NCBI RefSeq assembly: GCF_006912135.1
Contig: NZ_VIRS01000003.1
Location: 372,001-436,000 of the forward strand
Source: Cryptosporangium phraense
Lineage (GTDB): Bacteria > Actinomycetota > Actinomycetes > Mycobacteriales > Cryptosporangiaceae
Length of the DNA: 64,000 nucleotides
Reading direction: 5' to 3'
Shown here: positions 43,765 through 51,926 of the stretch, piece after piece
Numbering within the stretch: position 1 is the stretch's first letter
How the letters are laid out: the number at the start of each line of letters is the position of its first letter
Notes under the pieces: model-generated
What the model saw: only the letters and a program-made list of their open reading frames with translations
Told to the model about the DNA's origin: nothing
Database searches by the model: none
Program-made: the position numbers and the translations under genes

Positions 43765-44463
43765 ATGAATCAGCTGAAAGCCAGAGGCCGGCGGCTGGCC
43801 CACGGCGGTGCGTGGCTGCCGGCCCTGGTGCTCGCCGCGGTCCCGCTGGCGAGCATCGCGCTCTACCGGCACCCGTTCTCGTCGGCGATCAACGGGGGGA
43901 CCGTGCAGTACCCGTTCTGGGCAGGTCTGCCCGACCGGCAGCGCTCCTCGGTGCTCTCGTATGCCTTCTGGCTGGTGGCGGTTCCCCTCGCTTTCGTCTT
44001 CGTCGCCCGCTGGTATCGCTATCGCGAGAACCGTGCGGGCGTGCGGGTGAACTGGCGGATGCCGGTCGTTGCCGGAGGAACGGGATTGCTGGCCCTGCTG
44101 CTGTTGTTCGCCGCGCCGACCGGCACGCCCGGCTTCACGTTCGACTGGTGGCAGGGGCTCCTCACCCCGCTGATGAGTGTGGCACTGGCGGCGGTCGCTC
44201 TGGGAGTCGCCGAGCGCAGCCTGGGGATAGCGGCCGCGGGCCTGTGGATGGGCGGTCTGGCCTGGCAGTTCTGTGCTACGGGGTTCGTCGGAGGGCTGCT
44301 CGGGTGGCAGGACTGGGTGCTGTCGGGTGGGTCGGGGCCGGGGCTGGGTGGTCAGCTCGGGTTCGGCCTGGATCGCCCCGCTCCGGCCGTGGTGGTCATG
44401 GCCCTGCCGCTGGTGCTGGTCGGCGCGTACCGAGCTGTCCGCCTCCGCGGGCAGGGGACGTGA
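43765..44463 (+). CDS. Integral membrane protein in an operon with a winged-helix regulator (232 aa)
   Basis: There are about six membrane segments (for example WLPALVLAAVPLASIALY, LSYAFWLVAVPLAFVFVARWY, VVAGGTGLLALLLLFAAP). No catalytic motif was recognised. It starts at ATG 43765 directly behind GGCGGAG. Its stop overlaps the start of the winged-helix gene (GTGA). Such membrane-protein/HTH pairs occur in many actinomycetes; the function is not known. Confidence 0.72.
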   Translation: MNQLKARGRRLAHGGAWLPALVLAAVPLASIALYRHPFSSAINGGTVQYPFWAGLPDRQRSSVLSYAFWLVAVPLAFVFVARWYRYRENRAGVRVNWRMPVVAGGTGLLALLLLFAAPTGTPGFTFDWWQGLLTPLMSVALAAVALGVAERSLGIAAAGLWMGGLAWQFCATGFVGGLLGWQDWVLSGGSGPGLGGQLGFGLDRPAPAVVVMALPLVLVGAYRAVRLRGQGT

Positions 44464-44825
44464 GCGGGGAGCCTGTGGCATCGCCGGGTGCGGCGATGCC
44501 GCAGGCTCCGCCGCACCCGGCGGTGGAGCTCGATGACACCATTCATCAGAGGGTGCGCCTGGGGATCCTGGTCATCCTCGCCGAGATCCCCGAATGCGCC
44601 TTCGCGACCATGCGCGACGAGCTGCACCTCAGCGACGGGAACCTGAACCGTCACGTACAGGTCCTGGTGGATGCCGGGCTGGTCGACGTCACCAAGGGCT
44701 ACGAGGGAAAGCGTCCGCGGACGTGGCTGAAGCTCACGCCGAACGGTCGCCGCGCGCTGAAGGCGGAGCTGAGGACGCTGGAGGAGCTCACGAACCGGTT
44801 GAGGTCCGTCGGCCTGGAGCCGTGA
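44460..44825 (+). CDS. Winged-helix transcriptional regulator, MarR/ArsR-like (121 aa)
   Basis: The domain covers residues ~30-110 (IHQRVRLGILVILAEIPECAFATMRDELHLSDGNLNRHVQVLVDAGLVDVTKGYEGKRPRTWLKLTPNGRRALKAELRTLEEL) and matches the HTH_34-type winged helix found in single-domain regulators. GTG 44460 overlaps the membrane protein stop. The palindrome at 43698 is its likely target, giving autoregulation of the two-gene operon. Confidence 0.85.
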   Translation: MSGEPVASPGAAMPQAPPHPAVELDDTIHQRVRLGILVILAEIPECAFATMRDELHLSDGNLNRHVQVLVDAGLVDVTKGYEGKRPRTWLKLTPNGRRALKAELRTLEELTNRLRSVGLEP

Positions 44826-45085
44826 GGTCGCCGTCGCCCCGCGGCGCGGTGGACCGACCTCGAGTGCAGGCGTCCATGGCTGGCCACCCAGCGGGGGTGA
44901 ACCGGGCGGCACCGCCGCGACCACGTCGACCGGTCGCGGCGGCGACCGGCCTGGACGGGTAAGGAATGTGCTGGCCAGCCGGAGGGGAAGGGTGGCGTCC
45001 GGTCGCGGCCGGCCGTGGTTTCGAGAGCCTCTGAGCCGTTCGACAGTAGAACGGGGGTTCGATAATCGCATCGGTGTGGGCCGAC

Positions 45086-45115
45086 TTGGGAGTTGGTCTG
45101 GCCATTAGGTAAGGT
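45086..45115 (+). promoter_or_regulatory. Probable promoter of tRNA-Leu
   Basis: A -35-like TTGGGA (45086-45091) and a -10-like TAAGGT (45110-45115) are separated by 18 bases, ending 31 bases before the tRNA. The rest of the gap 44826-45085 holds no gene that can be supported. Confidence 0.45.
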
Positions 45116-45146
45116 TCTCGCAGCGGACGCCGCAAGGCGGTCCCGC

Positions 45147-45229
45147 GTCCGGGTGGCGGAATGGCAGACGCGCTAGCTTGAGGTGCTAGTGCCCGAAAGG
45201 GCGTGGGGGTTCAAGTCCCCCCTCGGACA
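45147..45229 (+). tRNA. tRNA-Leu (anticodon GAG)
   Basis: The acceptor arms GTCCGGG and CTCGGAC pair fully, allowing one G-T pair. The anticodon stem CTAGC/GCTAG carries the loop TTGAGGT, with anticodon GAG decoding CUC. The long variable arm (GTGCCCGAAAGGGCG) is that of a class II tRNA. The T-arm is GTGGGGGTTCAAGTCCCCC. The discriminator base is A and CCA is not encoded. The 3' end is part of the att core 45221-45234, where the integrative element sits. Confidence 0.95.
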
Positions 45230-46404
45230 CAATCATGCACACGGCTTTCGGGCCGTGCTTCGGCCGTGACGCTCTTCCGGCCAGGGTGGTACGTCATCTC
45301 CAGGTTCAGACTCCGGTAGACGCGCATGCGGTCGATGGGGTCTGCGTTGAGCAGCACGGCCCGGATGCCACCTAAGGCGCTGACCAGCGAATCTATTTCC
45401 TCGGTGGTCATCCGCTGACGGCCGCTCAACTCGCGGATCTTCGCCTCGGCCTGGACACGTTCGGCCTGGACTTCGGCCGTCCACTGCTGGATGAGAACGG
45501 CGTCGGTGCCTGCTTCGAGCGCGGCGCGGTAGCGCTGGAGTCGCTGTCCGCACGACTGGATCGTTTCCCTGGCAGCAGCGAGCGCCGCATCGTCCGCGTC
45601 ACTGCGCTGAGACTCGCTAATCGCGGTAAGTGTCTCGGTCAGGCGTGCGGGTGCGAACGCTTGGGCGAGCCACTCGTCGACCGGGCCGGCGAGGGCGTCC
45701 TCTCGGAGGTAGAGCGCCTTCGGGTGCTCGACGTGGTTCGCTGCGGCGTAGTCGCCGGGATAGCGGCACCGATAGTGCGGGCGGTCGTGGTTGAAGTTGC
45801 CCTGCATGACGCGCCCGCAGAGGCCGCACCGGATCATGCCCGCAAAGAGGTAGGTCCGGTGCGTCGTGCGGGTCTTCCTGACTCCGGGTCGCTTCGCGCC
45901 GGCGGCGACGAGCATCTGCACGCGCTCGAATGTCTCCGGGCTGATGATCGCCGGGTGTGTCGGCTTGGCGGAGTGGACCCAGGCGCCTTGGTCGTTCCAG
46001 CGCATCTTGGTCTCGTGGCCGAGAGCGACGTCCTCGACGTCGATCAGTACCTCGTCTTTACGTTGCTTGTTCCAGACCTCGCGACCGGTATACCGAGGGT
46101 TCAGGAGGATCACGCGGACCGCGGACTTGCTCCAGGCGATGCCGCTCCGGTGGCTGTTGCGCGCTCGGTCGTGGGCAGATGGGCACGGGATGCCGTCCCG
46201 CGTGAGTCCCTGCGCGATGGCGTAGAAGCCGCTGCCGTCGAGGAACTCGGCGTAGATCCGCTGGACGACGGGTGCGGCGAGTGGGTCGATCTCCAGCACG
46301 TGGAGCCGCTTACCGTCGCCGGCCTTGGCGGGATTGGGGTGTGGTCCGGCGTCGCCGAGCCGGTAGCCGTATGGCGGGCGCCCGCCGAGGTATCGCCCCG
46401 GCCG
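45211..46404 (-). pseudogene. Large serine recombinase (integrase), 5'-truncated
   Basis: The recombinase domain and C-terminal domain of a large serine integrase are intact. They begin at GRYLGGRPPYGYRLGDAG and include the zinc ribbon CGLCGRVMQGNFNHDRPHYRC and a coiled coil (AARETIQSCGQRLQRYRAAL to AEAKIRELSGRQ). The gene ends DCVRGGT inside the tRNA 3' end. The ~150-residue N-terminal catalytic domain with the active-site serine is missing. At about 46400-46405 the homology changes abruptly to the FtsK-like gene in another frame, although the frame stays open to 46479. It is therefore catalytically dead. It stands directly beside the att site, as an integrase should. Confidence 0.9.
45221..45234 (+). 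other. Left att core (tRNA-Leu 3' end)
   Basis: CCTCGGACACAATC spans the last 9 bases of the tRNA and 5 bases beyond. The identical sequence is at 59596-59609. Confidence 0.88.
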
Positions 46405-47779
46405 CGTCGAGGGTGTGTGCGTTCCATCCAGCGGCGAGCATGCCTTGTCCGAGGACCAGATCAACGTCTCGGCGCTCACAGACGCGGAGGCAGATACGAA
46501 CGTCCATCTGCGAGCGGACAGCGCCGTTACCCATCGCGTCCTGTGTCGGCCTCTGCGTCGCGGCGAGCAGCGTCACCGCAGGCGCACGTCCTCGCCTGGC
46601 GAGCGAGTCGGCGTAGCGGAGTGCTTCGTCGTCAAGTTCGGCGTACTCATCGACGACGATCACCAGCGCCGGCCGGTCGTGCGAGGGTTCCCAGACACGT
46701 GCGCCGCGCCGGGCGAGATCAGCGGCGCGTGCGTCGAGGACGCGGACGGCATCGGCGAGCAGCTCGGCGGCGTCGCCTGGCGTGGTAGCGAGCCGGTCGA
46801 GGCAGCGTCCCCACGGCTGTAGTTCCATGCCGCCCTTGAGGTCGATGCCCCAGAGCACGACGTCCCGACAGCCCGTGAGGATCGCGAGGACGACGTTTAG
46901 TACTCCGCTCTTGCCGGAGCCGGCCACACCACCGATGAGGCCATGCCGACGCAGCAGCGAGACGCGCACCGGGCCGGCGTCCTCGTAGATGCCGAGTTCG
47001 GCGGGCTCATTGATGCTGCGCGCCGTGCCCCCGGGCCAGGGCAGCGGCTCGGCATGCGGATCGCGGTTGAGAACGCGCAGCAGCACGTGATCGGCGCGGT
47101 GTGGGTCGGCCTCGATCCGGAGCGCACCCGGCCGAGTGCCGAGCCCGGATTCGAGCGCTGGTAGGCGGTTGAGCGCATCAGCAACGGTCTGCCCCTTGCG
47201 AAGCGCGATGCGGGCTCGCCACCCCCACGCATCGACAAGCGCTGACATCACCCGTGAACCGGCGAGCCCGACCTGTTCGCCGACCTCTGGCCATGCCTCC
47301 AGAGTCCGCTCGACCTGGACCCGAGCGCGGCGCCGTCGGTGCCACCACCACGGAACCCCGGCCACGATCGTGCCGAGTCCGAGAACCTTGGGCAGCGGTC
47401 CGGCGCCCGGTCCGTAGACGGTCGCGAGTACCACCCAGGTACCGGTGGCGAATACGACGCCGGCCGCGTAGGCGCGTTCGATCAGTCGCGGCAGCCAACG
47501 CCGACCGAGCCAGGCGACGGCTGCCGTACCGAGGACCGTGGCGACAATAAGGCCGGGCCACCAACCCGGGTGCCTCGTATGCAGGAAGAGCGCGACGAGT
47601 CCGGCCGTAGCGGCGAGTGCGAAGGGTGCGAGTTCGGATCGGTACCGAAAGAGGATCCGTCCGGCGGCGGCGAGTCCGGCGCCTGGATACGGCTCGTCGA
47701 TAAGTACGACCGGCGCGGTCCGAGTGCCGTACCGGCGGCGGAGTTGCCGACGAGCGCGGCGGTAGTCGCGGCGCCTCAT
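46310..47779 (-). CDS. FtsK/TraB-like DNA translocase of the element, 3'-truncated and fused out of frame (489 aa)
   Basis: Two or three membrane helices lie in the N-terminal 150 residues (FALAATAGLVALFLHT; GLIVATVLGTAAVAWLG). The ATPase domain has Walker A GGVAGSGKSG at about 283-292 and Walker B LVIVVDEYAE near 370. It belongs to the FtsK/SpoIIIE-type Tra proteins that move double-stranded AICE DNA. Homology continues to LGQGMLAAGWNAHTLDA (about residue 463) and then stops. The remaining ~26 residues (Arg/Pro-rich) read through the serine recombinase gene in another frame. The C-terminal gamma (DNA-recognition) domain is therefore missing. ATG 47779 overlaps the upstream small gene by ATGA. 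Confidence 0.88.
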   Translation of the reverse strand: MRRRDYRRARRQLRRRYGTRTAPVVLIDEPYPGAGLAAAGRILFRYRSELAPFALAATAGLVALFLHTRHPGWWPGLIVATVLGTAAVAWLGRRWLPRLIERAYAAGVVFATGTWVVLATVYGPGAGPLPKVLGLGTIVAGVPWWWHRRRRARVQVERTLEAWPEVGEQVGLAGSRVMSALVDAWGWRARIALRKGQTVADALNRLPALESGLGTRPGALRIEADPHRADHVLLRVLNRDPHAEPLPWPGGTARSINEPAELGIYEDAGPVRVSLLRRHGLIGGVAGSGKSGVLNVVLAILTGCRDVVLWGIDLKGGMELQPWGRCLDRLATTPGDAAELLADAVRVLDARAADLARRGARVWEPSHDRPALVIVVDEYAELDDEALRYADSLARRGRAPAVTLLAATQRPTQDAMGNGAVRSQMDVRICLRVCERRDVDLVLGQGMLAAGWNAHTLDAAGAIPRRAPAIRLPARRRRTTPQSRQGRRR

Positions 47780-47970
47780 CGTGCGTCCAAGTACGGGGGC
47801 AGGCTCGGGTTCGCCGAGAGTTCGTCGCGCAGGTAGTACAGCGGGTCCGGTTCGCCGTCCCGGTCAGCGGCCAGCGTCGAGCGGGCGGCAGCAAGTAGGA
47901 AGGCGTAGCGCAGACGCGTCTCGGTCAGTGCGGCGCGTAGGCGCGTGTTCTCGTCGGGCTCAGGCGTCAT
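47776..47970 (-). CDS. Small protein of the element's transfer operon (64 aa)
   Basis: TPEPDENTRLRAALTETRLRYAFLLAAARSTLAADRDGEPDPLYYLRDELSANPSLPPYLDAR is a short, mostly helical protein of the kind found between SpdB and Tra genes in AICEs. ATG 47970 has AGGAG upstream. The gene overlaps its neighbours on both sides (11 and 4 bases), so it is part of a compact transcription unit. Its function is unknown. Confidence 0.7.
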   Translation of the reverse strand: MTPEPDENTRLRAALTETRLRYAFLLAAARSTLAADRDGEPDPLYYLRDELSANPSLPPYLDAR

Positions 47971-48709
47971 CGTTCTCCTCTCGTTCGGGGACATGGACGG
48001 CCGGTACCGGGTCGGACTCGGTGGGTCCGGCGGGGAGTTCGGCGAGCTGCCGACGGAGTTCGGTGGCTCGGCGTCCGCCGATGTGCAGCGCTGCGCGGAG
48101 CGCATCGCGGGTGATCGGCCGGCCGTCGTGCTCGACGCGGTACCGCCGGTCCGCGAGTCGGGCGGCAGCGAGCAGATCGTTGTTCGACCGGGGCCGCTCG
48201 GGAGTCCGGCGGACCGGCCAGCCGGGCTCGACGGGATTCGGTAGGGCGGACGGATCGGCTCCGTTCGAACCGTCGATGCGGGCCAGTTCGTCAGAGGCCG
48301 ACTCGTTGGAGACCGGACCCGTACTCATGGGTTCGGATGGGGGCCGCGATCGGAGTGCATGCAGGTGGGAGGTAAGGCCGAGCACGGCGGCCGGGATGGC
48401 ACCGACCACAACGACGACCGGCCAAGTGATCTCAAGGAGTCCGGTCTCGGCCGCGTGGTAGACGGCGTTGCCAGCGATGCTGACCGTGATCGCACCGAGT
48501 GCGTTCGCTCGGGCGAACCGTCGAGCCTCGGCCGACCGCGTCGAGGCGGCGAGCCAGACCCGGGCGGATGTGGTGGCGTAGGCGTCGACCGTGACCGGCA
48601 ACAGCCAGGCCAACTCAGGCGCCCATCCCGAAGCGTCGGCCAGACCCCGGAGTCCGGAGAAGCTCGCCACCGCGGCGGATGCGGCCGAGACGACCATGCC
48701 GCCCATCAC
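47960..48709 (-). CDS. DUF2637 family membrane protein, SpdB-like (249 aa)
   Basis: The N-terminal half has the DUF2637 signature with about three helices (GLRGLADASGWAPELAWLLPVTVDAYATTSARVWLAASTRSAEARRFARANALGAITVSIAGNAVYHAAE). The C-terminal half ends with an HTH-like segment (AARLADRRYRVEHDGRPITRDALRAALHIGGRRATELRRQLAELP). Such proteins are linked to plasmid spread in actinomycetes. The start is uncertain: GTG 48709 is used, but TRRDWW just upstream also looks like protein, although no usual start codon lies there. Confidence 0.78.
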   Translation of the reverse strand: MMGGMVVSAASAAVASFSGLRGLADASGWAPELAWLLPVTVDAYATTSARVWLAASTRSAEARRFARANALGAITVSIAGNAVYHAAETGLLEITWPVVVVVGAIPAAVLGLTSHLHALRSRPPSEPMSTGPVSNESASDELARIDGSNGADPSALPNPVEPGWPVRRTPERPRSNNDLLAAARLADRRYRVEHDGRPITRDALRAALHIGGRRATELRRQLAELPAGPTESDPVPAVHVPEREENDDA

Positions 48710-48753
48710 CCACCAGTCCCGTCGCGTCGTATCCGGCGCCTTGGTGTCGGCGC

Positions 48754-48936
48754 TCAGGACAGGAACCGAAGGACGGTGGCGACTGCTTCGCGGACGAACG
48801 GCGCGGCGGCCGAGGTCGCGAGGTAGAAGCCGAACAGGGTGCAGAGGATCGCGTGCCAGACGCGCAGGCCGGCGTAGCGGATGAGGAACATGACGAGTGT
48901 GCCGAGCACGAGGACGGCAGAGAGAGTCAGAACCAA
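48754..48936 (-). CDS. Small membrane protein (60 aa)
   Basis: This is a two-helix protein (VLTLSAVLVLGTLVMFLIRYAGLRVWHAILCTLFGFYLATSAAAPFVREAVATVLRFLS). A TTG start at 48936 is supported by AGGAGG 8 bases upstream. The sequence resembles the small hydrophobic protein regularly encoded before DUF2637 in AICEs. It probably helps form the transfer machinery in the membrane. Confidence 0.78.
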   Translation of the reverse strand: MVLTLSAVLVLGTLVMFLIRYAGLRVWHAILCTLFGFYLATSAAAPFVREAVATVLRFLS

Positions 48937-48966
48937 CAGAACGGCCTCCTTTACGAGTGGGGTTAG

Positions 48967-49128
48967 TCAGGCTTCGTCGGCGTCGGGCCGGCGGTTCCTC
49001 CGGCCGGCGTGACGGCGGATCCAGCGAGCGCGGCCGAGGCACTTACGGCACTGGTCGCGGTGCGACTCGGTCGGGCGCGCACACGGGCAGAGCGGACGGA
49101 TCGGGAGTCCTAATTCGAGGGTGTTCAC
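48967..49128 (-). CDS. Small Cys-rich protein (53 aa)
   Basis: NTLELGLPIRPLCPCARPTESHRDQCRKCLGRARWIRRHAGRRNRRPDADEA has two Cys pairs (CPC and CRKC), possibly a zinc knuckle, and a very basic tail. GTG 49128 with GGAAG 7 bases upstream fits better than a longer reading from 49215. It starts the transfer operon, divergent from the HTH gene at 49382. Confidence 0.65.
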   Translation of the reverse strand: MNTLELGLPIRPLCPCARPTESHRDQCRKCLGRARWIRRHAGRRNRRPDADEA

Positions 49129-49315
49129 GGCGGCTTCCTTTCGAAGGAGCTGCCGAGAGAAAGCGAACATGTCTGAGTATGTGCAAGAACTCGATCTGCC
49201 AGGGATAGAGCGCATTCTCTGCGCTCATTTCCTGGGGTTGATCGCGTCCGTTCCTCTCGGCTGGACGTGAACGAGAATCCGCCAAAAGAGGGGGACGACT
49301 TCACCACGTGACTAG

Positions 49316-49381
49316 ACGTGTGCAAGACGTCTCGCTAGCGTGAGCGCGTCTAGCGACGTCTAGGGACGAGTTCCGGGGGCA
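49316..49381 (+). promoter_or_regulatory. Promoter region with GACGTCT repeats
   Basis: GACGTCT occurs at 49326-49332 (within the palindrome AGACGTCT) and 49355-49361, and TAGCGTG lies at 49336-49342. The same pair of elements precedes the paralogous gene at 53098. It is probably a shared operator/promoter. Confidence 0.6.
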
Positions 49382-50119
49382 ATGGCAAACGAGCGGCTGC
49401 GGGCAGCACTGTTAGAGCAGGGATTGACCCCCGACAGCGTCGCCGCGGTGGCCGGCGTCGATCCGAAGACCGCGGAGCGCTGGGTCACCCAAGCGCGCAT
49501 TCCCTACCGGCGCCATCGGTACCTCGTCGCTGCGCTGCTTAGGCTCGACGAGAACTATCTGTGGCCGGACGCGCTCACTCCTGAGCAGGCTGCGGACGCG
49601 TCGGAGAGCGAAATCGTCACGGTCTACCCGCACCGCTGGGCGGTGCCGCGTGATTCGTGGGGCCGGCTCTTCCGGACGGCCGAGAGCGAGATCAGCGTGC
49701 TGGTCTACGCAGGCACGTTCCTCGCGGACGACAACGGCATGGTGCGACTGTTCGCCGATAAGGCCGACGCAGGCGTCCGAGTCCGCCTCCTACTCGGCGA
49801 CCCGGACAGCCCGCACGTCGCGCAACGCGGCGCCGATGAGGGCATCGACGACGGGATGTCCGCCCGTATCCGTACCGCACTAGCGCTCTACCGGCCGCTA
49901 CGCAGCCGCGACAACGTCGAGATCAGCTTGCACGACACGACGCTCTACAACTCCATCTACCGGGCCGACGACGAGCTCTACGTCAACACCCACATCTACG
50001 GCTCACCCGCGGGCAACGCGCCCGTGCTCCACCTGCGCAAGGTCGCAGGGGGCAGCATGGTCACCACGTACTTGGAGAGCTTCGAACGCGTCTGGGCCGA
50101 GTCCCGTCGCGTCGAGTAG
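49382..50119 (+). CDS. HTH protein with PLD-like C-terminal domain (DUF5919; 245 aa)
   Basis: The N-terminal ~65 residues form an XRE-like helix-turn-helix (RLRAALLEQGLTPDSVAAVAGVDPKTAERWVTQARIPYRRHRYLVAALLRLDENYLWPD). The rest (VYPHRWAVPRDSWGRLFRTAESEISVLVYAGTFLADDNGMVRLFADKADAGVRVRLLLGDPDSPHV) resembles the PLD-like domain DUF5919. A full H-x-K-x4-D catalytic motif is not present, so it may bind rather than cleave. A close paralogue is at 53098. ATG 49382. It is divergent from the transfer operon and may repress it. The Nudix gene follows 21 bases later. Confidence 0.8.
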   Translation: MANERLRAALLEQGLTPDSVAAVAGVDPKTAERWVTQARIPYRRHRYLVAALLRLDENYLWPDALTPEQAADASESEIVTVYPHRWAVPRDSWGRLFRTAESEISVLVYAGTFLADDNGMVRLFADKADAGVRVRLLLGDPDSPHVAQRGADEGIDDGMSARIRTALALYRPLRSRDNVEISLHDTTLYNSIYRADDELYVNTHIYGSPAGNAPVLHLRKVAGGSMVTTYLESFERVWAESRRVE

Positions 50120-50140
50120 CCGAGCAGAGAGGCGGCCCGC

Positions 50141-50617
50141 GTGGGCGCACGGATTGACTACTACGACGACCCGGACGCGCCGGCTGCGAACAGCGTGGTG
50201 CCCTCGGCGAACGTCGTGGTCACCAACGACGCGGGCGAGATCCTCATGATCCTCCGCACGGATAACGGCAACTGGGCCGTGCCCGGCGGGGGAATGGACC
50301 CGGGCGAATCGCTCCCCGCGTGCGGTGTCCGCGAGACGAAGGAAGAGACCGGCGTCGACTGCGAGATCACGGGGCTCGTCGGCATCTACACCGACCCGAA
50401 GCACCTCATCCACTACACGAGCAACGACGAGGTCAGGCAGGAGTTCTCCGTCGTATTCACCGCCCGCTACGTCGGCGGCGACCCCACGACGAGCAGCGAG
50501 TCGCGCGAGGTTCACTGGGTCAAGCCGAGCGATGTCGACGGCCTGACGATGGATCGGTCGATGAGGCTGCGCGTCGGCCACTACCTAGAACAACGCCCGA
50601 CGCCGTACCTCGGCTAG
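50141..50617 (+). CDS. Nudix hydrolase (158 aa)
   Basis: The Nudix box is complete: GGGMDPGESLPACGVRETKEETGVD fits G-x5-E-x7-R-E-U-x-E-E-x-G-U. The N-terminus (SVVPSANVVVTNDAGEILMILRTDNGNWAVPGGGM) is typical. It hydrolyses a nucleoside diphosphate linked to another moiety. Nudix genes are conserved next to pra/traR-type regulators in AICEs such as pSAM2. GTG 50141 lies 21 bases after the HTH gene, so they are probably one transcript. Confidence 0.9.
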   Translation: MGARIDYYDDPDAPAANSVVPSANVVVTNDAGEILMILRTDNGNWAVPGGGMDPGESLPACGVRETKEETGVDCEITGLVGIYTDPKHLIHYTSNDEVRQEFSVVFTARYVGGDPTTSSESREVHWVKPSDVDGLTMDRSMRLRVGHYLEQRPTPYLG

Positions 50618-50620
50618 CGG

Positions 50621-51121
50621 ATGGCGGTTACCGACTGGATTCAAGCTGGCGCGGACGCCTTCGCGGCGCTGGGCACCGTCGGCGCGTTCGGGGTCGGCCT
50701 TGTGCTGTTTCGTCGCGAGCACCGACGCGAGGAGAGCCATGCCGAGGAGGCTCGACGCGCGCAGGCAGCGAAGGTCAGCGCGTGGGTTGAGGCGAAGCAC
50801 GCACGCGACGGCTCGCCGGAGTTGTTGTTCTTCGTTCACAACGCCAGCGACATGCCGATCTACGAAACCGCGCTTCCCCTGCCGGCGCGGCCCGACGAGG
50901 AAACCGAGTCAGAGTTCATCGGTCTCGTGCCACCTGGCCAGACCTTGACACGGTCGGCGCCCTCGGAGTGGCTCGGGTCGTATTACTCACCCGAGCCAGT
51001 ACAGATTGAGTTTCTGGACAGCGCGGGATGGTTCTGGACCCGTGATGAGCAGGGACTGCTCGTGCGCAACTCTGAACGCCTAAGCCATGACATTTGGGCG
51101 AAGAATGCGAGAAATAGGTAG
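50621..51121 (+). CDS. Small membrane-anchored protein (166 aa)
   Basis: A single N-terminal helix (AFAALGTVGAFGVGLVLF) is followed by a charged coiled region (RREHRREESHAEEARRAQAAKVSAWVEAK) and a beta-rich C-terminal domain (LLFFVHNASDMPIYETALPLPA to DSAGWFWTRDEQGLLVRN). No catalytic residues were recognised. ATG 50621 is 3 bases after the Nudix stop, so it is in the same operon. Proteins of this shape are frequent in actinobacterial mobile elements; the function is unknown. Confidence 0.72.
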   Translation: MAVTDWIQAGADAFAALGTVGAFGVGLVLFRREHRREESHAEEARRAQAAKVSAWVEAKHARDGSPELLFFVHNASDMPIYETALPLPARPDEETESEFIGLVPPGQTLTRSAPSEWLGSYYSPEPVQIEFLDSAGWFWTRDEQGLLVRNSERLSHDIWAKNARNR

Positions 51122-51148
51122 AGCTTCTACCGAGATTGAGGGGGCGTA

Positions 51149-51856
51149 GTGTCTAATGTGCGTGGCAAGCGGGGCCTGATAGGCCGAGTGTTACTCGGTA
51201 TGATTCTAACGCTAGGGCTGATTGCGCTTCTGGCTGCCCCGATCGCCCTGACCGTACCAGCCGAACTACCGGGATTTGATTGGCAAAAGGTCGGCGCCGT
51301 TGGCGAAGCCTACGGCGGTGTATCCGCACTTCTTTCGGGGGCCGCGCTGATTGGCGTGATTGTATCCACTCGCCAACAGTCACGACAAATTCGCCTAGCC
51401 CGAGCGCAAGCGAATAGAACACTTCATTTCGAGTTGATTCGCTACGTGATTGAAAACCCAAAAAGGTATGCCCCCTACTGGGGTATACCTCCGAACGGCG
51501 CAGAGGCGGTGGCTGAGTCCGCATATATTAACCAGATCCTCAATTTTCTGCGCTTCGGTATTGAGTCGGAATCGTTTCCTGTTGGAGAAGCTAAGGGCGT
51601 TCTTAAAGAGGTTCTTGCGGGGGAGGAGGGCCGCCGATACTGGGAATCCCGGCGGAGCGGTTGGCTTGAACTCGTCGCGGACGAAGATGGCCGCCGTTTT
51701 ATCTCTTTGGTCGATGAGGCGTACGACGAGCTAGCTGCGCATTATAAGGCGTTACCTCCGCCGCGCGACGGGCGTCGAAGCCCTGCCGCCCCGCTTGTCT
51801 TCCTCGGCGCGGCGACGATCGGAGCGATAGCGCTGCGGGCGCTTCGCCGCAGGTAG
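51149..51856 (+). CDS. DUF6082-like membrane protein (235 aa)
   Basis: Two N-terminal membrane helices (LGMILTLGLIALLAAPIAL; GGVSALLSGAALIGVIVS) are followed by a cytoplasmic helical domain (RQIRLARAQANRTLHFELIRYVIENPKRYAPYWGI) with the SRQIRLARAQANRTLHFELI-type segment of DUF6082. A third hydrophobic stretch is at the C-terminus (APLVFLGAATIGAIALRAL). GTG 51149 has GAGGGGG upstream. The DNA is less GC-rich than the surrounding genes, suggesting separate acquisition. The function is unknown. Confidence 0.75.
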   Translation: MSNVRGKRGLIGRVLLGMILTLGLIALLAAPIALTVPAELPGFDWQKVGAVGEAYGGVSALLSGAALIGVIVSTRQQSRQIRLARAQANRTLHFELIRYVIENPKRYAPYWGIPPNGAEAVAESAYINQILNFLRFGIESESFPVGEAKGVLKEVLAGEEGRRYWESRRSGWLELVADEDGRRFISLVDEAYDELAAHYKALPPPRDGRRSPAAPLVFLGAATIGAIALRALRRR

Positions 51857-51926
51857 AATTCCGTCATACTGAAACTCGGCGGAGCCGACCTATAGCCGGA
51901 TGCATCGTCGGCTTAATAGCGCAGGG

